From Rapana venosa (lineage: Eukaryota > Mollusca > Gastropoda > Neogastropoda > Muricidae), in contig CM054143.1 in assembly GCA_028751875.1 (NCBI GenBank), positions 68,663,264 to 68,727,263 on the forward strand: DNA of 64,000 nucleotides. The letters run 5' to 3'. This document shows, piece by piece, positions 22,706-32,937 of the stretch. Every line of letters begins with the position of its first letter. Positions within the stretch are counted from its first letter, which is position 1. The notes below the pieces were generated by a model that saw only the letters and a program-made list of their open reading frames with translations, was not told the origin of the DNA and did no database searches. Both the position numbers and the translations under genes were made by a program.

Positions 22706-23715
22706 AGAGGGCAACGGGGAAAGCCCCGTATAGACTACACCCATCACTGTCCCTTGTTCGGCAAACCACTCTTGGTTGAAAATGATCATCGCTCTTGGGG
22801 ACATGATCTATCGCTTTTTGGGGACCTGATCCCATCACTCCTTTGGGTTTACATGAACTATCACTCTTGGGTTTACATGATCTTTCCACTCTTGGGTTTA
22901 AAAAAAACTACCACCTTGGGGTTTTTTTATTAACCACTCTTGGTTTTCAAAACAAACCCCCTTGGGTTTTCAAAGAACTGTCACTCTGGTTTTTAGATCA
23001 CCACTCTTGGGTTTTTAAGAAAACTACCACTCTGGTTTACATGGCTACCACCTTGGTTTTCATATCTATCACTCTGGGTTTACATGACTACCACCTTGGT
23101 TTACATATCTGTCACTCTTGGTTAAAAAGAACACCACTCTTGGTTTTACATGATCTACCACCTTTGGGGGACATGATCTGGGCACTCTTGGGTTTTTTGA
23201 ATCACCAAATCTGGTTTACATGATCTACCACTCTTTTTTTACCTGATCACCACTCTTGGGTTTTCATGTCTACCACTCTTTGGTTTACATGATCTTTCAC
23301 CTTGGTTTATATACTGCACCTTTTTTTACATATCTACCACTCCCTTTGGTTTTCATTTATCTGTCACTCTTGGTTTACATGATCTACCACCCCTTTTTTT
23401 ACATGATCTGTCACTCTTTGTTACATCATCTAACACTCTTGGTTTACATCATCTATCACTCTTGGTTTACATCATCTACCACTCTTGGTTTACATCATCT
23501 ATCACTCTTGGTTTACATCATCTATCACTCTTGGTTTACATCATCTATCACTCTTGGTTTACATCATCTATCACTCTTGGTTTACATCATCTATCACTCT
23601 TGGTTTACATCATCTACCACTCTTTCCTTGAGGACAGACTGGAATGCCCTGTATAGACTACAAGGCTCACTGTCCCTTATGTCCGCAAACCACTCTTGGT
23701 TGACATGATTACTGA
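22700..23715 (+). repeat. 23-bp minisatellite bracketed by a duplicated flank
   Basis: About 36 copies of CACTCTTGGTTTACATCATC plus TAT (23 bp), perfect at 23440-23620 and degenerate to the left. A related segment (GTATAGACTACA...CACTGTCCCTT...CAAACCACTCTTGGTTGA) occurs at both ends: about 22728-22785 and 23650-23705. Confidence 0.9.
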
Positions 23716-23739
23716 GTCATAGGCCCTCCCTCCTTAAGT

Positions 23740-24195
23740 CACCAACACAAACAGACAGTGTAGCAGGTGTACTGGGGTCTTTCTGAACAGCAGCAGACAG
23801 AGTGAACACAGGGTCTGACGGGCAATCCCCTTTTCTCAATCCGGCTTGAGTTTCCCATCTTTTCTCAGTTTCTTCCAGCCAGAGGAACAGACGGGTGTTT
23901 AGGATCCATGTGTGACATTGCCTGATTCAAGGGAGAAGTGAAATGCCTCTCTGGTTGGATGGGGAGGCTCGTCACCTTTCTTCAACATCGCCACAGTCAT
24001 GGCTTCTGGCGACATGGTTATCTGGGAATGATCCTGAGAGGAAAGCAGAATGAAAGAGTGTTGTTCAGCCCCTGATGGGAATGACTGCTTCCCCGGACTT
24101 CAGCATCTCCGCTGCCATGTTGTCTGAACCACAGGCTTCAGCCGACTTGAACTGAACTTGGTGATGCTGCTGCTCTCACTTCATCTTCAGCCAGT
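23740..24195 (-). pseudogene. Decayed RTE-type reverse transcriptase fragment
   Basis: Read on minus, short blocks in several frames match the order of RTE-type RTs: DNMAAEMLKSG (about 24120-24090), then NQRGISLL (about 23955), and a GLRKG-like block (about 23840). Frameshifts and stops separate them, and the catalytic YADD region is not present. The call rests on block order and similarity to the 51-53 kb element. Confidence 0.5.
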
Positions 24196-24436
24196 AGGTA
24201 GGAGCGCGCATACGCAGATGAGAGCGGAAAGAAAGCAGTTGTGTGTATTGTTGAAATAGCTGATGTTAGATGGGTAATTTTTCTTGATGCTCTGTGGCTG
24301 GCTGTCTTCGCGCATCAAATAATGTTTGTTGCCTGGTTTTGTCTGTGCAAATGTATGGTTATGATATTGTGATGATTATGACATGTGTCTATTATCTTGT
24401 ATGTGAGGAAATGTTCATGCGAATGGATATGTATCC

Positions 24437-24439
24437 AGG

Positions 24440-24481
<42 letters not shown>

Positions 24482-24506
24482 TGCGTGCGTGTCTATGCGT
24501 GCGTAA

Positions 24507-24541
<35 letters not shown>

Positions 24542-24545
24542 TTTT
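24437..24545. repeat. TG/CG microsatellite
   Basis: (TG)n with GTGCGTGCG and a terminal (CG)n. Confidence 0.92.
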
Positions 24546-24690
24546 GCCTGACTTTTGGGGGTTGTTGTTTGTTTAGGGAGGGGGTGTTGGGAAGGGGAGT
24601 TTTTCCTTGTTTAATTGGTCTTGTTTATTCATTTGATTTTTCGATTTCTTCATTTTTCAATAATTGAATGGGAGTTTTGAGTAATTAATT

Positions 24691-25260
24691 TCATTTGCTA
24701 TTTGAAATTATCTTGTTTATTAATTTATTGGTTTGTTCATGTTTGTTTTCAATTTTTCCCCATGAGGGCCTGGTGTAAAGAAGTCTCTGGTTTATAAATC
24801 CATTTACCCTCATTGAAATATTCGAGTTGGAGTTGGAGTTCAGTGCTGGCTTTATCTCGCTCTGGATGTAGGAGAGACTGTCAGTGTCAGCGTGATCAGA
24901 AGGACGGGTAGCGGAGGGTCCTTCCTCTGTACCTGCTGTATGGGACTTCAGCCCTTCTCTACAGGGATTCAACCACTGTTGATTTGAAATGTGATCCCTG
25001 CATGCGCCTTTGCATTGGCCGACCCCACCTCCATGTCCTTCCTTCCTTCCCCAACAACTGAGGATCTGCCTGTGTCTGCCTGGGCTGCTTTCTGCCTGGG
25101 CTGTTCTGCTTGCTCTTGTCTTTGTGTTGACCAGCAGTGTCATAGCTAGGTTTGTTCTGGAGGAAATCTTCGCCGTTTTGTTCCCAGATGTTACAGGTCT
25201 GAATTTCTGTAACTTTGACTTCACTTCTCTTTTAGCATGGACACATTCCCTCCCCATCAA
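24691..25260 (-). CDS. Uncertain open reading frame outside repeats
   Basis: A 189-codon open frame on minus in non-repetitive DNA, basic at the N-terminal half and ending in an Asn/Ser-rich stretch. I recognise no domain. The same DNA on plus (about 25010-25260) is also open and would encode a hydrophobic segment (LLSAWAVLLALVFVLTSSVI), so at most one strand is coding. No convincing splice pair was found. It may be a chance frame. Confidence 0.15.
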   Translation of the reverse strand: MMGRECVHAKREVKSKLQKFRPVTSGNKTAKISSRTNLAMTLLVNTKTRASRTAQAESSPGRHRQILSCWGRKEGHGGGVGQCKGACRDHISNQQWLNPCREGLKSHTAGTEEGPSATRPSDHADTDSLSYIQSEIKPALNSNSNSNISMRVNGFINQRLLYTRPSWGKIENKHEQTNKLINKIISNSK

Positions 25261-25261
25261 A

Positions 25262-27108
25262 CCAGTCCCTTCTTTTCTGTCGTCCTTCTGTTCTGTTGTC
25301 CTTCTTTTCTGTTGTCCTTTTCTGTTGTCCTTCTTTTCTGTTCTGCTGTCCTTCTTTTCTGTTGTCCTTCTGCTGTCCTTCTTTCTGTTGTCCTTCTTTT
25401 CTGTTGTCCTTCTTTTCTGTTGTCCTTCTGTTGTCCTTCTGTTGTCCTTCTGTCGTCCTTCTTTTCTGTCGTCCTTCTTTTCTGTCGTCCTTCTGTTGTC
25501 CTTCTTTTCTGTGTCCTTCTTTTCTATTGTCCTCTTTTCTGTCGTCCTTTTCTGCTGTCCTTCTTTTCTGTTGTCCTTCTTTTCTGTCGTCCTCTTTTCT
25601 GTCGTCCTCTCTTTCTGTCGTCCTTCTGTTGTCCTTCTTTTCTGTTGTCCTTCTGTCGTCCCTTCTGTCGTCCTTCTGTTGTCCTTCTTTTCTGTTGTCC
25701 TTCTGTCGTCCTTCTGTCGTCCTTCTGTTGTCCTCTTTTCTGTCGTCCTTCTGTTGTCCTTCTTTTCTGTTGTCCTTCTGTCGTCCTTCTGTCGTCTTCT
25801 GTTGTCCTTCTTTTCTGTTGTCCTTCTGTCGTCCTTCTGTCGTCCTTCTGTTGTCCTTCTTTTCTGTCGTCCTTCTGTCGTCCTTCTGTTGTCCTTCTTT
25901 TCTGTTGTCCTTCTGTCGTCCTTCTTTTCTGTCGTCCTTCTTTTCTGTCGTCCTTCTGTCGTCCTTCTTTCTGTCGTCCTTCTTTTCTGTCGTCCTTTTC
26001 TGTTGTCCTTCTTTTCTGTCGTCCTTTTCTGCTGTCCTCCTTTTCTGTTGTCCTTCTTTTCTGTCGTCCTTCTTTTCTGTTGTCCTTCTTTTCTGTTGTC
26101 CTTCTTTTCTGTTGTCCTTCTTTTCTGTCGTCCTTCTTTTCTGTTGTCCTTCTTTTCTGTCGTCCTTTTCTGTTGTCCTTCTTTTCTGTCGTCCTTTTCT
26201 GCTGTCCTCCTTTTCTGTTTCCTTCTTTTCTGTTGTCCTTCTGTTCTGTCGTCCTTCTTTTCTGTCGTCCTTCTTTTCTGTTGTCCTTCTTTTCTGTTGT
26301 CCTTCTTTTCTGTTGTCCTTCTTTTCTGTCGTCCTTCTTTTCTGTTGTCCTTCTTTTCTGTTGTCCTTCTTTTCTGTTGTCCTTCTTTTCTGCTGTCCTC
26401 CTTTTCTGTTGTCCTTCTTTTCTGTTGTCCTTCTTTTCTGTTGTCCTTCTGTTCTGTTGTCCTTCTTTTCTGTTGTCCTTTTCTGTTGTCCTTTTTCTGC
26501 TGTCCTTCTGTTCTGTTGTCCTTCTTTTCTGTTGTCCTTCTGTTGTCCTTCTTTTCTGTTGTCCTTCTTTTCTGTTGTCCTTTTCTGTTTGTCCTTTTCT
26601 GCTGTCCTTCTGTTCTGTTGTCCTTCTTTTCTGCTGTCCTCCTTTCTGTTGTCCTTCTTTTCTGTTGTCCTTCTTTTCTGTTGTCCTTCTGTTCTGTTGT
26701 CCCTTCTTTTCTGTTTCCTTGTTTTTTCTGTTGTCCTTCTTTTCTGGTGTCCTTCTTTTCTGCTTCCTTCTTTTCTGTTGGCCTTCTTTTCTGTAGTCCC
26801 CTACTTTTCTGACGTCCCTTCTTTTTTCTGTTGTCCTTCTTTTCTATGGTCCTTCCGTTTCTGTGTCCTTCTTTCTGTGTCCTTCTTTTCTGTGTCCTTC
26901 TTGCTGACGTCCTCTTTTTCCTGTTTGCCCTTCTTTCTGTTGTCCTTCCCTTTCTGTTGTCCCTTCTTTTCTGTTGTCCTTCTTTTCTGTTCTGTTTGTC
27001 CTTCTTTTCTGTTTCTGTTGTCCTTCTTTTCTGTTCCTGTTGTCCTTCTTTTCTGGTGTCCTTCTTTTCTGGTGTCCTTCTTTTCTGGTGTCCTTCTGTT
27101 CTGTTGTC
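25262..27108 (+). repeat. 11/16-bp pyrimidine minisatellite, 1.85 kb
   Basis: Built from two interchangeable units, GTCCTTCTTTTCTGTT (16 bp) and GTCCTTCTGTT (11 bp), with T/C variation (TGTTG versus TGTCG). No frame creates a stop, so three overlapping open frames up to 700 codons arise. They are artefacts. Confidence 0.93.
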
Positions 27109-27343
27109 GGGGTCAATGTCCTTTTCTTCATACAGTTTGCACGACTGTTAGCCCTCCACACAAACCCAGTGCTTATTCAGCTTGTCATCAGTTTCTGTTC
27201 TTGCACGTGACATTTTTTTCGCCCCCCCCCCCCCCCGTGCCGTCTAAATATAGATACCGTTCTCACCCTCCCATACAATCGTTTCGTTTCATGGGCTGTC
27301 GAGGTTGCAGTGCACTTTTCTGGACTGTCTGTCTCTGCTGCAG

Positions 27344-27500
27344 TCAGGACACAGGGCACATGATGCCATGCCACTCTGTCCCCGCTTTGAAAGATGACAC
27401 AGAGTGGTTGGAACAGGTTGGTTTGGAGCACAACAATAATCATGACCTAGACCCAGCCTGTGATGTGAGCGATACAGTTCCATCGTCGTCAAGAAAATGA
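27344..27500 (+). CDS. Candidate terminal coding exon
   Basis: A strong acceptor with a pyrimidine tract (CTGTCTGTCTCTGCTGCAG, ending 27343) precedes an open segment of about 52 codons ending at TGA 27498-27500. It includes HSVPALKDDTEWLEQVGLEH and DPACDVSDTVPSSSRK. The composition is acidic and unlike the adjacent minisatellite. The following 3' sequence is invaded by a LINE tail at 27522. I do not recognise the protein. No upstream partner exon was found, because the preceding 2 kb is repeat. Confidence 0.35.
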
Positions 27501-27521
27501 CAATCCATTTAATAATTAAAT

Positions 27522-28090
27522 GTAATAATAATACAGAGAATTTATATAGCACTATATCCTGCAAAAAAACAAATCAAAGCGCGTTCATTTATCTCTCATT
27601 CACATGCAGCAGCCAGTTTTACAATTAATATTTTTGTTGGGTTTTTTTATTTGTTTTTTTAAAAGTTCAAATGTATACAACACTCCTCCACCCAGCACTA
27701 CACATAAGAAAGGTTGTTACACTCGGCAGGGTGATGGGGTTTTTGGCTTGTGGAGGGCAGGGACAAAAAGTGAAATGAAACAAGAGCGAGACATCTAGCA
27801 TTGAAATAAATGTGTATTGAGGCGGATTTAAAAACGTCATAAGAAGGCGTTTTGGCGAAGGGAGAGAGGGAGGTCATTCAGATCGATGGACCCAGAAAAG
27901 AGAAAGAGCGACGGCAACGGTGGACTTGGTTAAATCTAGGTATTCTTAAGCACAAGGTAACGCAGCAAGGCGGAGGGAACGAGAAGATGTACAAGTGAAG
28001 ACATTCACAGAGTAGGCGGGGTGCTGTTTTATGGAGACATTTGAAACAGAGATACGATCTATAGTTCACTCTCTAGTGGCCTATATGAAT
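27522..28090 (-). mobile_element. LINE 3' fragment (CR1/L2-like), copy f
   Basis: On plus, TAATAATAATACAGAGAATT and AGCACTATATCCTGC, CAAATCAAAGCGCG are followed by the complement of the post-RT remnants (blocks like CFKCLHKTAPRLLCE, LRIPRFNQ and RRSFSFLGPSI on minus). Frameshifted and inactive. Confidence 0.82.
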
Positions 28091-28511
28091 ATAATACAAT
28101 ATAGAGCAGTCAAAAATTCCGCCCATATCCAACAGTTTTCCTTCAAACACATTGATGACTAAATCCTCTGATGGCTTTCAAAACTCGTTTGGCTGTATTA
28201 TGAGGTAGGTGTCCCTTTATAACAGATGCTCCTATCCCCAGTGCCAGCATGAAAATCCCCACACAGAAGAATATAACACTCCTCTATCCTTTTCCCCACA
28301 CATCAGCCAAACATTGTTCAATCAGATCAACACCATCGTGAAAATCAGATGTGTCATAAAATGGGGAATGGTATGGAGGCACAGAACTGATGTGGACAGC
28401 AGGAGGACGTCTGTGTCTGTTTGGAGAAGGTACAGTGTGTTTCCTTTCAGAATGAGGGTTTGCTCATACTGACTATCTCTCTGTGGAATACAGCAGCTGA
28501 GGTGTTGACTA
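28091..28511. other. No feature recognised
   Basis: Mixed-composition sequence. No splice-bounded exon was convincing. Confidence 0.4.
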
Positions 28512-29255
28512 CTTCAATTAATAGTGAGGGTGCATAAACGTGCCCTAAAGCTTATCCTAAACAAATCGGCATCTTTAACAGTTGCTGACCAGTCAGATAT
28601 TAATATTCTTCCCCTTAAGTCGAAGCTTCTCTTCAATAAAGGAGTTTTGACACATAAGATCTTGCATGGAAATGCCCCATCTTTATTACAAAGCATCTTC
28701 ACAGTAAATGATTTTAGACACTCTCCATTTGATCGAAAAAAAAACCAATCTAATCTAGAACATATCTAACCTTCACCTATGGGGAACGGGATAGCTTCAT
28801 GGTCACACTTCTCGCTTTCCCTTCCCCCCCAGCCCAAGTTAAGCAGCGTCGAGCGTGTTACCACTTGGATGGGTACCGTTTGCGCGCCTTGGCTTCAGTA
28901 CAGTTCCCCCAGTTCACCCAGCTGTAATTGGGTACCTGCCCTCTTTAGGGTCAGGGAAGGTAAAGCAGCGAGGGAGAGGAGATGGGCGCCGCCCTCAATA
29001 TGCTGGCCCTAGAGAAGTGAGGTCTCTGACGCCTCGCTCCCCTACTACCTTATAGGTTATGGGACTCCTTTACCTTTTTTTTTTTTTTACCTCTACCTAA
29101 GATAACACTATTTAAATCAAGTCTAGCATATTCTGGGGGCTGGCTGTAGAATAGGCTTCCCTCCCAACTAAAAAATGAAACTAATCTGAAAAAATGTAAA
29201 ACAATGTATCAAGATCTTTTGATGAAACAATGTGATACAACATATCTCCTTCCCA
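28512..29255 (+). mobile_element. LINE C-terminal remnant of a third family, interrupted by a SINE
   Basis: The left part (28524-28768) encodes RVHKRALKLILNKSASLTVA, ILPLKSKLLFNKGVLTHKIL and GNAPSLL. The right part (29095-29250) continues in order with LPKITLFKSSLAYSGGWL, a stop, NRLPSQLKNE. The two halves fit one LINE post-RT domain split by the 5S-derived SINE. A similar protein remnant lies at 45.6-46.3 kb. Inactive. Confidence 0.7.
28780..29088 (+). mobile_element. 5S rRNA-derived SINE
   Basis: Positions 28836-28895 align by eye with the internal-promoter half of eukaryotic 5S rRNA: AAGTTAAGCAGCGTCG (5S: AAGCTAAGCAGGGTCG, box A region) and ACTTGGATGGGTACCG (5S: ACTTGGATGGGAGACCG, box C region) at the expected spacing. 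The 5' part (GGGATAGCTTCATGGTCACA) is more tRNA-like. The 3' part contains CCAGCTGTAATTGGGTACC and ends in a T-rich tail. Near-identical 11-mers flank it (28769-28779 ACCTTCACCTA; 29089-29099 ACCTCTACCTA), as expected of a target-site duplication. Confidence 0.75.
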
Positions 29256-29362
29256 AGATGTATTAATACAACATTTATATGGTTTCCATAATTCTTGTTC
29301 CTCTCCCCGTCTCTGTCTCAGAATGTCTGTTTGTCTTCTGTTCTGTCTGTCTGTTTATCTGT

Positions 29363-29368
29363 CTCTCA

Positions 29369-29418
<50 letters not shown>

Positions 29419-29435
29419 TCTCTCTCTCTCATGTG
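29363..29435. repeat. CT microsatellite
   Basis: CTCTCT array preceded by CTGTCTGTCTG steps. Confidence 0.9.
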
Positions 29436-29454
29436 CATTTGTTGATTGTTATAT

Positions 29455-29675
29455 ATTTTTTTATTCTTTTATTATTGAGGAAAATGGAATCAGCACTCAT
29501 GTTCTTTTTTTACATCCATCCCCGTGTGTAATGCGTTTGTAAAATTTGTCATCTGTTTCCAACCGGCACACAATAGCCACTCCATTCCATAAGCGGAACA
29601 GATTTGTGGGCAAGATGTCTGCTTGCGTTCGTACACGGCCTCGGATTAAATAGTCTCTCATCCGAAGGATATCCA
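29455..29675 (-). mobile_element. SINE-A copy (5'-truncated)
   Basis: Complement of the body: GAGGAAAATGGAATCAGCAC, CATCTGTTTCCAACCGGCAC, GTCTGCTTGCGTTCG, TCTCTCATCCGAAGG. Confidence 0.85.
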
Positions 29676-29839
29676 GGTGTGTGTATTTCATATGTATCAC
29701 AATTTATGTGTAGTTTTTTCTTGCAGCGTTTTTCTTTCATGTTGAGGGCTGGATGAACACAAATAAACCTCTTGGTTACTTAATACTATGACCCTGTGAA
29801 ATAAAATTGCCTTTGCATTGTGGCCTCTGAACTAACAGG

Positions 29840-29840
<1 letters not shown>

Positions 29841-29872
<32 letters not shown>
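29841..29872 (+). repeat. 32-base C homopolymer
   Basis: Uninterrupted C run. Confidence 0.9.
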
Positions 29873-30069
29873 TGACGGCCTGTCCTGCTGCGAGCTGCGT
29901 TGCCGGTGATGCAGGCGTTAGTTCAAACTGGCACACAACACAGGGACCAGACTGTGGAATGTATCAACGGTTCTGTCCAACACGTTATATGTCCAGAACG
30001 ATGGACCATAGGGACCAAACCCAAACTCTCTTCCATTTGCAACAGCTTCCAATAGAACTCGCAATACGT

Positions 30070-31062
30070 CTGGCCCCTCTATCCACTGCTTGAAGTATCT
30101 AGGTGCTGTTATCGACAACACACTCACTAATGCAACAATCATCACCCAACCTGTCATCAGCCTACTATCAATTAGCGGTATTAGTTGCAGATCGAAAGTA
30201 CCTGCCACAGAAGCAGACAGCCAAACATGTCCTTCTCTCAGTCTTTCACTCTGGACTATTGCAATACTCTTTTGAGGGCTGTCTGCCAAGCAACATCTAC
30301 CACAGTCCCTTCAACGTAAACAAACAAAACTCTCTGCAGCTCGACAAGTTTTTAGAAAGAATAAATCGGAGCACTTACTCCCTCTCTTTCGCGATCTCTA
30401 CAAGGCTGCCTGTGCCACAGAAGAGTAAATTATAAGATCTTAACCCTCTGTTACAAATGTCCTCCACAAACAGCACCCTCCTACTCAGTAATGTCTTAAC
30501 CTTTACACTCACGTTTCCTCCGCTCCGCTCTCTGCAGATACCTTGTGCCTACCCTAGATTCAACCAATCCACTGTTGGCCGCCGCTCTTTCTCTATCGAC
30601 CTGGAATGAGCTCCCTCTCTCTCTTCGCCAGAAGCCTAGCTATGACACTTTTAAATCCAGCCTCAAGACATATTTATTTCAAACCTAAGATGTCCCCCCT
30701 CCTGTTCTCATATCAGAAACTATCCCACCCTACACTAACCGCAGAAATAGTCCTATCACCCCTGGCTAAAGTATATGACCTGTGTGTGTGTGTGTGTGTG
30801 TGGCTTTTGAAAAGCATATATGACTATTGCAATTTTATTCATAGATTTTTGTCTGCAAGCGCACCAGTTTGTAATATCTGTTTGTTTAAACTATTGATTA
30901 TTTATCATTGATTGCATGACTGTGTAAGATTAGGTTGAATGCATGGGCTTTGATTTGTCTTTGCAAGATATAGCACGATATAAGTTCAATTTATTATTAT
31001 TATTATCATCATCATCATCATTATTATTATTATCATTATTATTATTATTATTATGTACCAAA
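30070..31062 (+). mobile_element. LINE 3' portion (CR1/L2-like), copy h
   Basis: Starts further upstream than most copies: LKYLGAVIDNTLT (about 30087-30125) and SAYYQLAVLVADRKYLPQKQ (about 30160-30215) correspond to the RT thumb and connection. Then come NKQNSLQLDKFL, TVGRRSFS in a shifted frame and SFKSSLKTYLF. A short TG tract (30781-30801) and the family tail with (ATT)n end at 31062. Multiple frameshifts. Confidence 0.82.
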
Positions 31063-31237
31063 ACATGCAGTCAGATTCCTCGACAGTTGCAAGAATATTC
31101 CAGGGCGATGTCATGGATTCACACATCACAATGTTTTGATCGCCTGAACCATGTACCCCAACCTTTCCAAACCCTGTGTTTCTCTGGCTGTCCCACCGTA
31201 ATCAGACTGCAGACGGTTTGTCTGTCAAGGGGACACA

Positions 31238-31655
31238 TACTGTGGAGGGTGTCTAGAGGGTAACGCGCCGTCTAGAAAGCCCAAAAGTCCGGGGTCGAAG
31301 TGTGCGGTGGTGTCGAATCCCGTTGGACCCGAAACTTTTTCCTCCCCCCATCATTAGACCATGAGTGTGGTCCTGGCGCTAGTCTTTCGATAACGGTAAC
31401 CTGAGGTCCGTGTGTTACACATAATTATTTAGCGCGACGTAAAAAGAACCCACGGCAACAAGAGATAGTTGTCCCTTGCAAAAATTCTGTCCGAAGAAAA
31501 GCCACTCTGATCTATCTTATCTATCTTATCTAAATACAGTTGCAGACAGAAAAAGAAAAAAATGGTTGGCGCTGCTCTTGTGGCGACGGCGCTCTCCCGG
31601 GAGAGCCGCCCTGAATTTCACGGAGAGAAATCTGCGTGACTTAAAGGGTAATAAC
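31238..31655 (+). mobile_element. SINE-B, near full length
   Basis: A-box-like GTGTCTAGAGGGTAACG and B-box-like GTGTCGAATCCCG are followed by TAGTCTTTCGATAACGGTAA (shared core, mutated), AGCGCGACGTAAAAAGAACC, AAGCCACTCTGATC with an internal TCTTA-TCTA expansion, and the palindrome at 31591-31606. Confidence 0.87.
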
Positions 31656-31689
31656 AAAATAAACTTTAGAAAAAACTAAACTGTTTCAC

Positions 31690-31765
31690 AATTTGAGAAG
31701 AGAAAGTGAGTTGAGAGAGTGAGAGAGAAAGAAAGAGAGAGAGAGAGAGAGAAAAGAGAGAGAGA
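31690..31765. repeat. GA microsatellite
   Basis: (GA)n with AGAAAG interruptions. Confidence 0.88.
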
Positions 31766-31919
31766 TGGAATGATTTATTCCCAAAAAGGGTCATTGGCCC
31801 ATACATGCGGGGGTTGCCGAACTGCTTAGTATTTTGGTGGGGGTAAAAGCAATAGTAACGACAACATGTTACTGTATAACAAAAAGTCAGCTACAAAAAT
31901 ATGACTCAGGATATCAATA

Positions 31920-31998
31920 TCAAGAGAGAGAGAGAGGGAGAGAAAGTGAGAGAGAGAGAGTAAGAAAATGAAAGAGAGAGAAAGTGAGAGAGAGACTT
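31920..31998. repeat. GA microsatellite
   Basis: (GA)n with GAAAGTGAGA interruptions. Confidence 0.88.
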
Positions 31999-32284
31999 TT
32001 TCTTTTTGGTGATGTCTGGATTTATATAAAAACAAATCCCTCATTTATTTTTCTTTTCAACTTAGATTAACACTGTCTTTTGAATGCTTTTATCTGTCAA
32101 TTGTCTTGACGTTTTGTGTGTGTGAGGGCAGGATGAAAAAAGTTATGTAAATGCAATCTTTTACCCTCAGAAAGGATCAATTTTGGACTCGACTCCACAC
32201 ACAACACACACACACACACACACGCTCGCGTCGCACGGACCACACCAAAGCACGGATAAATTATGGGGCCCAGGCGCAGACAAA

Positions 32285-32420
32285 ATTTACAAAAACCGCA
32301 CACTGTTTGAGAAATTGCTCCATGAAAATGATTTGAGTGCAAGGGATTTCGAATTTGGTTTGTTTACAAGATTTCAGCGCTAATAAATTCCATATATTAC
32401 TTATGCATTATTATTTAAAA
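32285..32420 (+). mobile_element. LINE/SINE 3' tail fragment
   Basis: GAAAATGATTTGAGTGCAAG, GGTTTGTTTACAAGATTTCA and GCGCTAATAAATTCCATATA match the family tail. A SINE-A-like GACAAAATTTACAAAAACCG precedes it. Confidence 0.7.
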
Positions 32421-32451
32421 AAATCTCAAGAGTGGGAGTATTGCTGCCTAG

Positions 32452-32525
32452 TAATATATAAATATATATAATAGATATATAGATAGATATATATATATAG
32501 AGAGAGAGAGATATATATATGGCGA
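32452..32525. repeat. TATA/GATA microsatellite
   Basis: (TA)n with GATAGATA and GAGAGA steps. Confidence 0.88.
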
Positions 32526-32642
32526 TGTATTAGAACAGAAATTAATGTACAGGGGAACCTCTCTCCCACTGTCTTACTGTCTGAAAATGATTTCCTGGTG
32601 AGATCAATGAGTCAAGAGTTCTTCTGGATTACACTAAGGCGT

Positions 32643-32876
32643 TGCGCGTGTGTGTATGCGTGTGTGTGTGTGTGTGTTTTGTAAGTAAATCTTCAATTTT
32701 TAACGTCTTTCCATTTAAAAGATACCTCAGAACGACCCTAAAATAGAGATTGAATACGCGTGAGAGAGAGAGAGAGAGAGCGAGAGAGAGGAGGAGAGAG
32801 AGAGAGAGATATCTAACTCTGTGAGTGTGAGCGTGTGTGTGCTCCTGTCATGCATGCGTGTGCGCGCTCGTGTGTG
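32643..32876. repeat. TG and GA tracts
   Basis: TG at about 32646-32680, GA at 32760-32810, and TG/CG at 32820-32880. Confidence 0.8.
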
Positions 32877-32937
32877 TGTGTAGTCAAATATTAATAACAA
32901 AAGGAAATAGTATCTTAACATTAACAGATCAAGAACA

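Noticed and set aside
22700..23640. CRISPR array, suggested by regular short repeats
   Set aside because: Units are contiguous with no unique spacers, in eukaryotic satellite context.
25010..27500. 734- and 600-codon Phe/Leu/Ser/Val frames
   Set aside because: Minisatellite translation in three frames. Only the part after 27344 has independent splice and composition support.
28780..28900. A genuine 5S rRNA gene
   Set aside because: The 5' third and 3' end of 5S are not present and the sequence continues into a SINE body with a T-rich tail.
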